This document shows, piece by piece, positions 53,117 to 61,894 of a stretch of DNA of 64,000 nt (positions are counted from its first letter, which is position 1; each line of letters opens with the position of its first letter). The notes beneath the pieces are model-generated. The model saw only the letters and a program-made list of their open reading frames with translations. It searched no databases and was not told where the DNA came from. Position numbers and translations under genes: made by a program. Origin of the DNA: a virus; IMG/VR virus record IMGVR_UViG_3300009155_000044, positions 1 to 64,000 of that record; one strand, 5' to 3'.

Positions 53117-54259
53117 ATGAAAATTACACTCAAAAGAACTCCTGAGCAAATCGAGTTGATCAAGGCTATGGCCTCGAAAAATCGCGCTGTTGCATCAGAA
53201 GCACAAACAGCTCTCGCTGAATTTATTGGTCCAGTTTTAGCTGAAGTGATTAACAACGCTCCAACACTCAGTAACTTGTTTACAGTGTTTCAGTTCAACA
53301 AGGATGATAATCCTAGCATTCCTCTTGATCTCTACTACGATGTAACTGCTGAAGATTACATCACTGTTTACAGTCAGAGCGTTGCTGGTGGTCTTCCCCA
53401 GAACCAAGTGATCCCAACTGTGAGCGAAATGAAAATCGCTACTTATTCTCTCGACTCTGCACTCAGCTTTGATAAGCGCTATGCAGCTAAGAGCCGCATG
53501 GATGTGATTAGCAAAACTTTCACTCGCATGGCTCAAGAGATTCTCTTCAAACAAGAGAAAACTTCTGCAAACTTGATTCTCGCAGCTTTAGCTAATGCAA
53601 CTACTAATACTAAAAGTCACGTTCAACGATCTTCAGTTGCTGGGCGCTTCCTCTTAGCTGACCTCAACGAACTGTTCACTCTCGCCAAGAGAATCAACAC
53701 ATCATGGCTTAGAGGCACTCCAGAGAGTCGTTCTAGTCGTGGCATCACTGACATCATTGTTTCTCCAGAAGTTGTTCAAGAGCTTCGCGCAATGGCTTAT
53801 AATCCTATCAATACAAAAGGAAGTCCTGTTGGCGGACAAGCTGCTGATGGTCTTGCTGCTCCAGAAGAAATGAGAACTTCAATCTATAATAGTGCTGGTA
53901 TTCCAGAGTTTTATGGAGTTTCAATCATGGAAATCAATGAGCTTGGCAAGGGTCAGCGCTTTAATACCATTTTTGGTAACGTTGCTGGAAGTAAAACCTT
54001 CTCTAATGCTGCTAATACAACTACCGCAGCATTCACAGCTGCTAGTGAAGAAATTCTTATTGGTATTGATCGTACTCGCGAATCCTTGATTCGCGCAGTT
54101 GCTACTGATGCTGATACAGGATCCGAATTCAATCTCGTCGCTGATGACCAGTACTCTATTCGTCAGAATAAAATTGGATACTTTGGTGGTCTTGAAGAAG
54201 GTCGCATGGTGCTTGACACTCGCGCTCTTGTTGGCAAAATCGTCTCTGGATTATCATAA
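53117..54259 (+). CDS. Major capsid protein
   Basis: The 380-residue protein has an N-terminal helical arm, LFTVFQFNKDDNPSIPLDLYYDV, a spine-helix region (RMAQEILFKQEKTSANLILAAL), ITDIIVSPEVVQELRAMAYN and GVSIMEINELGKGQ, the usual order in HK97-fold shells. Followed by a strong terminator, as expected for the most abundant virion protein. Confidence 0.75.
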   Translation: MKITLKRTPEQIELIKAMASKNRAVASEAQTALAEFIGPVLAEVINNAPTLSNLFTVFQFNKDDNPSIPLDLYYDVTAEDYITVYSQSVAGGLPQNQVIPTVSEMKIATYSLDSALSFDKRYAAKSRMDVISKTFTRMAQEILFKQEKTSANLILAALANATTNTKSHVQRSSVAGRFLLADLNELFTLAKRINTSWLRGTPESRSSRGITDIIVSPEVVQELRAMAYNPINTKGSPVGGQAADGLAAPEEMRTSIYNSAGIPEFYGVSIMEINELGKGQRFNTIFGNVAGSKTFSNAANTTTAAFTAASEEILIGIDRTRESLIRAVATDADTGSEFNLVADDQYSIRQNKIGYFGGLEEGRMVLDTRALVGKIVSGLS

Positions 54260-54277
54260 GATAATCTTTCTTAAACT

Positions 54278-54306
54278 GAGCCGCCCTGAAAGGGGCGGCT
54301 CTTTTT
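54278..54306 (+). terminator. Terminator after the capsid gene
   Basis: GAGCCGCCCC-type stem (GAGCCGCCC/GGGGCGGCTC) followed by TTTTTATTT. Confidence 0.9.
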
Positions 54307-54340
54307 ATTTAAAAACGCTGTATTTAATTTATAATATAGT

Positions 54341-54781
54341 ATGACTAAAACAAATCAAATGGAAACTGCTAATGGAGTTGCTAACGGTTCAGATCAATAT
54401 TCTAGCAACACATTGATTCAAGAAATCAATGAAATGCGAGCTTCAAATTCTACAAACACTCCAGAATTTGTATCAAAAATGAGACAGCTTGAAGTTCTTT
54501 TGGGAGTGTCTGAAATTAGTCCATTTGGAACTAATGAACTAGAAGTCTTTCAAGAAATGCTGTCTGACATGAGCGTATCAGAAATGCAAAAACTTGCTCA
54601 AAAGGTTGGAATCAATCCTTTTTACGACTATCCAAACTTAAAGAAAAACTTAGTAAAAGAATTCACTGCTTCTACTCGCAATAGTCGCAGAAACATTATG
54701 CCAACTTCTATGAATAGTTTTGTCATGGATCCTAATAATCCTGAACATAAACACTTAATGAAGCTTATTAATGATATTTAG
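54341..54781 (+). CDS. Hypothetical structural-region protein, 146 aa
   Basis: Not recognised. Helical with SEISPFGTNELEVFQEML and a C-terminal basic stretch (TASTRNSRRNIMP). Between capsid and connector-like genes. Confidence 0.5.
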   Translation: MTKTNQMETANGVANGSDQYSSNTLIQEINEMRASNSTNTPEFVSKMRQLEVLLGVSEISPFGTNELEVFQEMLSDMSVSEMQKLAQKVGINPFYDYPNLKKNLVKEFTASTRNSRRNIMPTSMNSFVMDPNNPEHKHLMKLINDI

Positions 54782-54795
54782 TGTAAAATGCTTAT

Positions 54796-55254
54796 ATGAG
54801 CGCTATTAGTGATTTAAGTTCTGGTATTTTTCAAACTGAATTTGATGGAGATTCTGGAATCGTTCCAGAGTCTTACATCTCCTCTTGGTTGAATGCTAAT
54901 CTTGGCCAATTAAACTCACTAATTAACACATCTTATAGTGGTAGTGGAGCAGCTTTAGATTTGGAATCTAGCGCTATTTACAAAGAAATGTATCTGTGCA
55001 GTTACTATAATAAACAGTCTCGTAATGCTCTTAGAGGAATACTATCAACATCTAGTGGAGGAGACGTTTTGAGTTTGCGAGATGGTAATAGTTCAGTATC
55101 GTTCACTAATAAAAATGAAGTGGCAAAAGTATACAAGTCTATGGCAACAGACTGTCAAGCTAAAATTGACGTTATGAGTCACAAATATAACATGTATCAA
55201 TCTGAGCCATTACAAGTGGGAGGAATTGAAACGTCCATCAACTTGAGCTACTAG
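54796..55254 (+). CDS. Putative head-tail connector protein, 152 aa
   Basis: Mixed helical protein (YISSWLNANLGQLNSLINTS; AIYKEMYLCSYYNKQSRNAL) in the position of gp6-like head completion proteins. Followed by a bidirectional terminator separating it from leftward tail genes. Confidence 0.45.
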   Translation: MSAISDLSSGIFQTEFDGDSGIVPESYISSWLNANLGQLNSLINTSYSGSGAALDLESSAIYKEMYLCSYYNKQSRNALRGILSTSSGGDVLSLRDGNSSVSFTNKNEVAKVYKSMATDCQAKIDVMSHKYNMYQSEPLQVGGIETSINLSY

Positions 55255-55266
55255 ATTTTAAAACAT

Positions 55267-55301
55267 AAAAAAAGGAGCATGGATGACCATGCTCCTTTTT
55301 T
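55267..55301. terminator. Bidirectional terminator between head and tail transcripts
   Basis: AAAAAAAGGAGCATGG-ATGA-CCATGCTCCTTTTTT, symmetrical. Confidence 0.9.
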
Positions 55302-55311
55302 ATTAGCGTTA

Positions 55312-56649
55312 TTAGTATGAGAATATTGCTGCTCCACTTGGAGCGCCATTGCTTCCAGTAGTAGAGAGTAAAAATCCATTAGCTCCTGTACCAAAAATAG
55401 TTCCAGCGCAAACTCCGCTCATATAAACTCCTCGCGTAGTATCATTTAAACTAGCATATTGAGTGGAGAAGACAAGATCAACAGTTTTATTTCCACCAAT
55501 GCTGCTAGAGAATGATTCACTATCTAAGCGGCATTTTTTAAGAGTATAAATTACTGCTGGAGTGGAAGTTGCAATTGTTGGATTTTTAATAGTTAAAGTG
55601 ATATTTTTCTCATAAGTTAAATCAATAATTCCTGCAAGATTTTCAGCAGTTATTTCATTCACTATAGCAGAAACTGAAAGCGTTGCAGTTCCTGGCAAAT
55701 CTAATGGTCTAGCAAATGCGAACCTGCTTCCAAGACGTTGAATTGGAGTTCTGGCAAGAGGAATAGCTAATGATGCGCTCTGAATGTGAAGAGCGTTTGA
55801 TCCAGTTAATTCTACAAAAACTCCACTTCCAACATCATTAAAAGCAGACAAATCTAATGTAATATCTCCAGGGCGCAAAGCAACGATTCCGCTTGCACCT
55901 AAACTAGATTTACCAAATGGAAGAAATGCATTTCCAGGGGTAAATCCACTTCCAGTTAAAGCTGTAACGCCACTAATAGCAACTCCGTTGGTTGGATTAA
56001 CAGATGCTAAACTAATTCCATAAAAACCAGAAAAAGCTCCAGAACCAACACCTCCAGTTGGAACTAAACCAGTCATAGCGTAAATGCTAGTACCAGCGTT
56101 TATATTAGCACCTTCAAAAGATACTGAAACTGTTGGCAAACTCCCCACTGCCGCATCAAGAGTATAGTTTGTGATGTAAGCGTTTCCAATGCCAATAAAG
56201 TTTTTAATAAATGCTGCTGAAGCTCCATAACCAGTTTGCCCAGTTACTGTTGCTGCCGCAGGAGCTACATTATTAACGTCATCTCCTTCAGCAGTGGTCA
56301 AAATATAAAAATTCTGACCACTAAAATCAGAAACCATGTGACCAGAAAGAAAAGTCTTTTCTCCGCTCAATCCAACTCCACTGTTTTGTACATAAAAACT
56401 CAAAGCTCTCTCATTGCTTCCATCTGTTAAATAGTAGGAGAAGTCAAGATTCACTGTTGGAGGTTCTAAAGCTACATAACCAATGCGCCCAAGTTCACCA
56501 AACTGATTGATGTCTTGGCGATTAATAGTGAAGCTATAGTTTGCGCTTTGAACTCTGTCGAGTTCAACATGTTGTCCATTGCCCGTGGAAGAGATGTCTT
56601 TGCTAATATATAAGGCATCTGATTGATAAATTACTCGATTTCTAGCCAT
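55312..56649 (-). CDS. Tail-tube-like structural protein, paralog A (445 aa)
   Basis: Starts MARNRVIYQSDALYISKDIS; shares with paralog B the blocks RVQSANYSFTINRQDINQFG, LARTPIQRLGSRFAFARPLD and KKCRLDSESFSSSIGGNKTV. It is beta-rich and Gly/Ser-rich, fitting a major tail protein; the extra 60 residues are mid-protein and C-terminal inserts. Leftward strand, opposite to the head genes. Confidence 0.62.
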   Translation of the reverse strand: MARNRVIYQSDALYISKDISSTGNGQHVELDRVQSANYSFTINRQDINQFGELGRIGYVALEPPTVNLDFSYYLTDGSNERALSFYVQNSGVGLSGEKTFLSGHMVSDFSGQNFYILTTAEGDDVNNVAPAAATVTGQTGYGASAAFIKNFIGIGNAYITNYTLDAAVGSLPTVSVSFEGANINAGTSIYAMTGLVPTGGVGSGAFSGFYGISLASVNPTNGVAISGVTALTGSGFTPGNAFLPFGKSSLGASGIVALRPGDITLDLSAFNDVGSGVFVELTGSNALHIQSASLAIPLARTPIQRLGSRFAFARPLDLPGTATLSVSAIVNEITAENLAGIIDLTYEKNITLTIKNPTIATSTPAVIYTLKKCRLDSESFSSSIGGNKTVDLVFSTQYASLNDTTRGVYMSGVCAGTIFGTGANGFLLSTTGSNGAPSGAAIFSY

Positions 56650-56687
56650 GATAGTTAAATAGGTTTGTGTTTATTTTATTAATATTA

Positions 56688-57836
56688 TTAAGAGTAGATG
56701 ACATTTGAGCCAACTCCGCTCATGAAAATTCCTCTTCCAGTTTCATTCAAGCTAGAGTATTGAGCGGAGAATACGAGATCAACAGTTTTATTTCCACCAA
56801 CACTGCTAGAGAATGATTCGCTATCTAAGCGGCACTTTTTAAGAGTATACGTTACTGCTGGAATGGCAGTTGTTGGATTGTTAATAGTTAAAGTAACATC
56901 TTTTTCAACAGTTAAATCAATAATTCCTGCAAGATTTTCCGCAGTCATTTCATTAACAATAGCAGATACTGAAAGTGTTGCAGCTGCTGGCAAATCTAAT
57001 GGCCTAGCAAATGCGAACCTGCTTCCAATGCGTTGAATTGGAGTTCTGGCAAGAGGAATAGCTAATGATGCGCTCTGAATGTGAATAGCGTTTGTGCTAG
57101 ATAATGCTACGAAAGCTCCTTGAAAATCAACATCAAAAGCTGTTAAATTTAACGTGATATCTCCAGGTCGAAGAGCAGTTATGTTGCTGTTTCCTAAAGA
57201 AGTTTTACCTGTTCCAAGAGTTACTCCAGTTCCAGAATATGAGAGTCCACTTTCTGGCTGAATTGATGCTAATTGCAATCCGCTCCATCCACCAGGACTA
57301 GACGTTACACCTGTAACAGCATTCATATTAGCAGCTTCGAATGAAACTGAAACTGTTGGAAGATTACCAACTGCCGCATCAAGAGTGTAGTTTGTGATGT
57401 AAGCATTACCAATGCCGATAGCATTTTTAATGTAGTTTCCAGCGCCAGCTACGTCTCCAGAAGTGTTATTAACATCGTTTCCTTCTGTAGAGGTTAAGAT
57501 GTAAAAATTTTGTCCGCTAAAGTCGGAAATCATGTGTCCAGAAAGAAATGTTTTCTCAACAGCAGTTCCAGTTTTTACATAAAAATTCAAAGCTCTTTCA
57601 TTGCTTCCATCTGTTAAGTAGTAAGTTAAATCAAGATTAACTGTGGGAGGTTCTAAAGCTACATAACCAATGCGTCCCAGTTCGCCAAATTGATTGACAT
57701 CTTGGCGATTAATAGTGAAGCTGTAGTTTGCGCTTTGAACGCGATCAAGTTGAGCGTGAGCGCCACTCACTGATCCAGTGATATTTTTACTAACGTATAA
57801 TGCGTCTGATTGATAAATTACTCGATTTCTAGCCAT
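56688..57836 (-). CDS. Tail-tube-like structural protein, paralog B (382 aa)
   Basis: Begins MARNRVIYQSDALYVSKNIT and is collinear with paralog A, lacking its insert and its Gly-rich tail. The leader before both ATGs (CCTATTTAACTAyCATG) is the same, showing duplication of the whole transcription/translation start. Two major tail proteins may make a mixed or length-variable tube. Confidence 0.62.
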   Translation of the reverse strand: MARNRVIYQSDALYVSKNITGSVSGAHAQLDRVQSANYSFTINRQDVNQFGELGRIGYVALEPPTVNLDLTYYLTDGSNERALNFYVKTGTAVEKTFLSGHMISDFSGQNFYILTSTEGNDVNNTSGDVAGAGNYIKNAIGIGNAYITNYTLDAAVGNLPTVSVSFEAANMNAVTGVTSSPGGWSGLQLASIQPESGLSYSGTGVTLGTGKTSLGNSNITALRPGDITLNLTAFDVDFQGAFVALSSTNAIHIQSASLAIPLARTPIQRIGSRFAFARPLDLPAAATLSVSAIVNEMTAENLAGIIDLTVEKDVTLTINNPTTAIPAVTYTLKKCRLDSESFSSSVGGNKTVDLVFSAQYSSLNETGRGIFMSGVGSNVIYS

Positions 57837-57900
57837 GGTAGTTAAATAGGTTTAATTGGGTTCGTTTCATTTACAGTTTTTCCCTATAAAAGAGAATTTT

Positions 57901-58749
57901 TTATTGTCTTGGATATCTTTGTTGGTGTATTTCAAAGTCTAAAAATCCAACATATAAGTTGTCTGTTAAAGTTGTTCTAGCTTTATCAGTTAATTTGGAA
58001 GCATTTACACTATTAATAAAAAATGAAGTATTAGAGCTATAAGTTGACTTTAAAGTTGAATAAGAATAAGATCCATTTTTTAAATCTCCATATTCTGTTT
58101 GAGGATGTCCAGAAAATGGAATGTTACAAAAGTTCTCGTTGTATGAATCTGCAAAAATAGATAAAACTCCATCAAGTTGATAAGCATTTTCAGCTAAAAT
58201 TACAGCTTTCATATTTATTTTAGTAGTGTCCATACCACCAAATGCGAATCCATCATTTTTCATAGAATCGCTAGACAAGAAAATAGCAGGCACCACTTGA
58301 TCATATGGAGATATATAATTTTCATCAGGGCTAGAAATTCTAGAGTTTTGAATATACTTTCTCTCTACAATCAAATCGTCCTCAGACTCATTAGTAAAAT
58401 AAACGTTAAAATCTTTGACTGAAAATGATCCTGTGATTGGAGCGGAAGTCGAGACTCCACTAGCTAAAACTCTTCCATTTTCAAAATCAATAATCAAAGA
58501 GTCGCTTCTTGGAACGAAAGATCCGCTAATATAAATTCCACTAGGAACTATTGCATTTGTGATGGAAGAATCTGTGACCCATTGTTTATAAGCGCTGCCA
58601 TAAGCTTTGTATCTAGCGTCTAATCGATCATCAGAATAATTGAAAAAATTTCCAGTTTGATTGGAAAATGCTTCTCCTTTGCGCAACAAGTAATTGTCAA
58701 ACCATAATAAAAAAGAAGTCGTGGCTCTGTGTTGGAATTGTTCTATCAT
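57901..58749 (-). CDS. Putative tail structural protein, 282 aa
   Basis: MIEQFQHRATTSFLLWFDNY, then beta-rich sequence with GIYISGSFVPRSDSLIIDFENG. Not recognised by family; its position between tail-completion and tube genes supports a tail-end or neck role. Confidence 0.5.
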   Translation of the reverse strand: MIEQFQHRATTSFLLWFDNYLLRKGEAFSNQTGNFFNYSDDRLDARYKAYGSAYKQWVTDSSITNAIVPSGIYISGSFVPRSDSLIIDFENGRVLASGVSTSAPITGSFSVKDFNVYFTNESEDDLIVERKYIQNSRISSPDENYISPYDQVVPAIFLSSDSMKNDGFAFGGMDTTKINMKAVILAENAYQLDGVLSIFADSYNENFCNIPFSGHPQTEYGDLKNGSYSYSTLKSTYSSNTSFFINSVNASKLTDKARTTLTDNLYVGFLDFEIHQQRYPRQ

Positions 58750-59327
58750 TTTAATTGAGCGAATAAGTTAGAGTATTTATTAATCAAAAGAGATATGTAT
58801 TGTTGATTTTTAAATGTTTTACTACTAGTTTTTACACTAGTTTGGATTCCCGCGCCAGATCTACTATTTTTACTTTTTAAATTTAAATAAAATCCTAGTC
58901 CAGAAATGCCAGTTTCGATTCCTTGCGCCCAGCTTCTGCCAGATGCCCATGGCATAGGAGTAACTTCAAAAATTTCCTTGGCTGTTGGAAGAAGTATCGA
59001 AAATTTAACTCCAGAAGCAACATCTCCAGAGTATTTAAAATTTGTTGCTTGTAGTTTTTCTAAAATTGGCTTGATGGGTTCATCTCCATCTTCAAATCCA
59101 ATAAATGAAAATAAATTGCCATATCCGCCAAGAGAACCACTAGAATTTGATGCTTGTGGACCATTTGAAATTTCTTGAGAGATTGGATGATTTAAAAACT
59201 CTTCAATCATTTTATCTTTTAAAGTTTCAAATTTTTCTTGAAAAGTTTTTTCAAAAGCTACTCGCAAGAGTTTTGGAGCTTGAGCATCTATTATGCTTTG
59301 TACATCTTTTGGAAGTTTCATAATCAA
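58746..59327 (-). CDS. Putative neck or tail-completion protein, 193 aa
   Basis: ATGA overlap with the next gene. Helical N-terminus (QSIIDAQAPKLLRVAFEKTF) followed by a beta domain and a basic C-terminal end. Position resembles gp10-type neck proteins. Confidence 0.45.
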   Translation of the reverse strand: MIMKLPKDVQSIIDAQAPKLLRVAFEKTFQEKFETLKDKMIEEFLNHPISQEISNGPQASNSSGSLGGYGNLFSFIGFEDGDEPIKPILEKLQATNFKYSGDVASGVKFSILLPTAKEIFEVTPMPWASGRSWAQGIETGISGLGFYLNLKSKNSRSGAGIQTSVKTSSKTFKNQQYISLLINKYSNLFAQLK

Positions 59328-59773
59328 GCATCAATTGGACTCAAGTAAAACTCGTAATATAAATTATCAAATAAACGAATTGGACTCCATTCACTAATGA
59401 TAGCGAATATTTTACCATCAACTTCTACTCGACGAGCTTCTTTTATAAAATCAGCACTTGCTAAATCCACAACAATTTTAACAGATCCTTGTGGTAGTAT
59501 GATTTTACTAGCTGGAGAGTTTGGATCTGACAAAATTTCTTCTTTTAAATTTGTATAATAAATTCTTGCTTGAATAGTTTGACTAACTTCTTGATTCACA
59601 ATGCTAGTAGTTTTGCCAGCATTGCCATAAATACCGTTAAATTTAGCATTAGCTGTTGGCGCTAATTTTTGAGCATTTTTATAAACAACAATGGTTCTTG
59701 AAAAAGTATCATGAAGATTATTATAAATATTATTTATTGCTGCTTGTTTTGATGCATTAATGAAACTTGCCAT
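59324..59773 (-). CDS. Putative head-closure protein, 149 aa
   Basis: INNIYNNLHDTFSRTIVVYK N-terminus, then a small beta barrel ending NLYYEFYLSPIDA. ATGA-coupled to the next gene. Assigned from position and size. Confidence 0.45.
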   Translation of the reverse strand: MASFINASKQAAINNIYNNLHDTFSRTIVVYKNAQKLAPTANAKFNGIYGNAGKTTSIVNQEVSQTIQARIYYTNLKEEILSDPNSPASKIILPQGSVKIVVDLASADFIKEARRVEVDGKIFAIISEWSPIRLFDNLYYEFYLSPIDA

Positions 59774-59818
59774 ATTGAAATTTACACTTTAAAAAGTATT
59801 ATATATAAAGGTATCAGG

Positions 59819-60109
59819 ATGAATGCTAAAAATTCTTTAGAGGATAGGTGTAAAAGGTCAATGTCTAGCTTATTTAAAGATATGCTAGTCATCATTGAAG
59901 ATTTAAAGTTTGAACATGACTTGCAATTTAGAAAAATATTAGATGTTCTACCAATTGAGCATCATAATGTAATTTATGCGGCAAATTATTTAACAGATGA
60001 TAAATCTACTCGATTGCGCAAAAGAGTTTTAGACATTGGAAATGAAGCTATTAGAGATTTTTCTGACGAATATGAAAAATATACTGTAACTTTTGTATTT
60101 AAAAATTAA
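59819..60109 (+). CDS. Hypothetical protein, 96 aa
   Basis: Not recognised. Helical, begins MNAKNSLEDRCKRSMSSLFK. Diverges from the leftward tail genes and heads the rightward tail-assembly group. Confidence 0.55.
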   Translation: MNAKNSLEDRCKRSMSSLFKDMLVIIEDLKFEHDLQFRKILDVLPIEHHNVIYAANYLTDDKSTRLRKRVLDIGNEAIRDFSDEYEKYTVTFVFKN

Positions 60110-60124
60110 AATATATTAAGGCAT

Positions 60125-60880
60125 ATGGATTTTAAAGAACTATACAATTTTACAGTAGATAAAGAAGTGGAAAAAGTAATCGAGTCTTCCAAGAAGGACA
60201 AGAAAACTGGTGAAGAAACTATCACTAAAAAAACAGTCAAGGAAAAAGTTCCAGTGATTATTAAACTAAAGCGTCCTTCTCGTAGAGAATTGGAAGAAGC
60301 CGAGTTGGAGTTTAGTGTTGAAATGAGTCGATGCGTTAAGAAGGGCATCTTAACAAAAGCTATGTTGGCTAAGAAGTATAGCGACACTGGCGGTTTGATG
60401 AGCGAAGATGACGCTCAATCATTGGTAGACTCTTATAAAAAGATTTTTGATTTGCAAAATGAATACTCTCGCTTAGAGATTGTTCAAAATAAAACTGACA
60501 AACAAAAAGAAAGAGTAGAAGAAATTTCCACTGAGCTTGTGAAAGTTCGCCGTCAAATTGTAGAGTTTGAAAGCAACTATCAATCTTTGTTTGATCATAC
60601 AGCAGATGTTAGAGCGCAGAATCGACTCATTCTCTGGTATGTAATCATGTTGACTCACATTCAAGAAGAGACTGATGAAAATCCTAAACCATTTTTTGGA
60701 AAAGGATCATTTGAGGACAAGATGGAAGAGTATTACAAGAGAGAAGAGGGCGAAGATCCTCTATATTTCTTAATTACTAAAAAGGCTGCAACAGTTTTAG
60801 CTTTCTGGTTCTTCAACCAAACCTCTGATAAAGACTCTTTTGATGGATTGATGAAACGACTCGAAACTAATGAACTGTGA
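60125..60880 (+). CDS. Putative tail assembly chaperone 1, 251 aa
   Basis: VPVIIKLKRPSRRELEEAELEF and a long charged helical body are usual in chaperones encoded just before the tape measure. The end overlaps the next start (GTGA). Inferred from position and composition. Confidence 0.5.
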   Translation: MDFKELYNFTVDKEVEKVIESSKKDKKTGEETITKKTVKEKVPVIIKLKRPSRRELEEAELEFSVEMSRCVKKGILTKAMLAKKYSDTGGLMSEDDAQSLVDSYKKIFDLQNEYSRLEIVQNKTDKQKERVEEISTELVKVRRQIVEFESNYQSLFDHTADVRAQNRLILWYVIMLTHIQEETDENPKPFFGKGSFEDKMEEYYKREEGEDPLYFLITKKAATVLAFWFFNQTSDKDSFDGLMKRLETNEL

Positions 60881-61857
60881 GTGAAGAAGAGTATATCTCT
60901 ATAGTTGGAGAAATCTTTGATGGTTGTACTGAATTTGAGTACGCTGGGAAACCAGCGTACTTGAAGCATTTCTCTATTAGAGATCAAAGGTATATTCATC
61001 GTTATTATGATAAATACAAATCCATCGCTTTAAAAAAAGGAATTCCCGACGAAAAAACAATTTTAGCTAGACTAAAAAATGACAACTTATGGTCTGATGA
61101 TGATGATTTAAAAATTGCTAATTTAGAAGTTGACATTAGCGCTTTAAAAGAGACTCAAAAAAATCTTTATTTGCAGTCTCAAAAAGATAAAGTTGGCAAA
61201 AATATAGCTTCAAAAACTAACGAATTAAATAAATTACAATCTACAAAACGAGAGGTTGCTGGAACTACTGCCGAATCTTACGCTTCTAATCGCACAAATG
61301 AAGAATTTATAAGATACATTTTATTTAAAGATGAGAGTTTAAAAGAGCATTTGTTTTCTCAAGAGGAATTTGATGAATTAGAAGACTATAACATCAACTA
61401 TTTAATCAAAGTATACTCATCTTCAAATCATCGTTTAAACGAAGATAATATTCAACACTGTGTTTTAAGAGATTTCTTTAACATGTATCTCTCTCAGACT
61501 GAAGATTTGTCAGCATTTTATGGCAAACCAATTATTCAACTATCAATTTTTCAATTAAAACTAGCATTGTATGCTAGAGTGTTTTTTAACATATTTCAAT
61601 ATAATGAAGACATTCCAGACACTATTAAAAAAGATCCATCTGCAATTTTAAGATTTTCAGAGAGCAAAAAAGGCGGCAATAAACAGTCAACAAAACGACA
61701 AGCTAAAGAATCTGAATCCACAGTAATTTTTGGCGCTACTAAAGAAGATTTAAAACAAATAGATCCTAATGCTCGCACCATTTCTTTAGAAGACGCAATC
61801 AAGAACAATGGAGGAAGTCTTAATATGGAACAAATGATGAAATTGATGGATGGTTAG
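60877..61857 (+). CDS. Putative tail assembly chaperone 2, 326 aa, GTG start
   Basis: GTG 60877 overlaps the upstream TGA. GKPAYLKHFSIRDQRYIHRYYDK, coiled coil, then a basic linker (ESKKGGNKQSTKRQAKESES). Immediately before the tape-measure gene, suggesting a chaperone role. No slippery site linking it with the first chaperone was seen; overlap replaces the classic frameshift. Confidence 0.5.
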   Translation: MSEEEYISIVGEIFDGCTEFEYAGKPAYLKHFSIRDQRYIHRYYDKYKSIALKKGIPDEKTILARLKNDNLWSDDDDLKIANLEVDISALKETQKNLYLQSQKDKVGKNIASKTNELNKLQSTKREVAGTTAESYASNRTNEEFIRYILFKDESLKEHLFSQEEFDELEDYNINYLIKVYSSSNHRLNEDNIQHCVLRDFFNMYLSQTEDLSAFYGKPIIQLSIFQLKLALYARVFFNIFQYNEDIPDTIKKDPSAILRFSESKKGGNKQSTKRQAKESESTVIFGATKEDLKQIDPNARTISLEDAIKNNGGSLNMEQMMKLMDG

Positions 61858-61894
61858 GATTTTTTAGTGTAAAGCTCTTAAAGGAGCAAGGACA

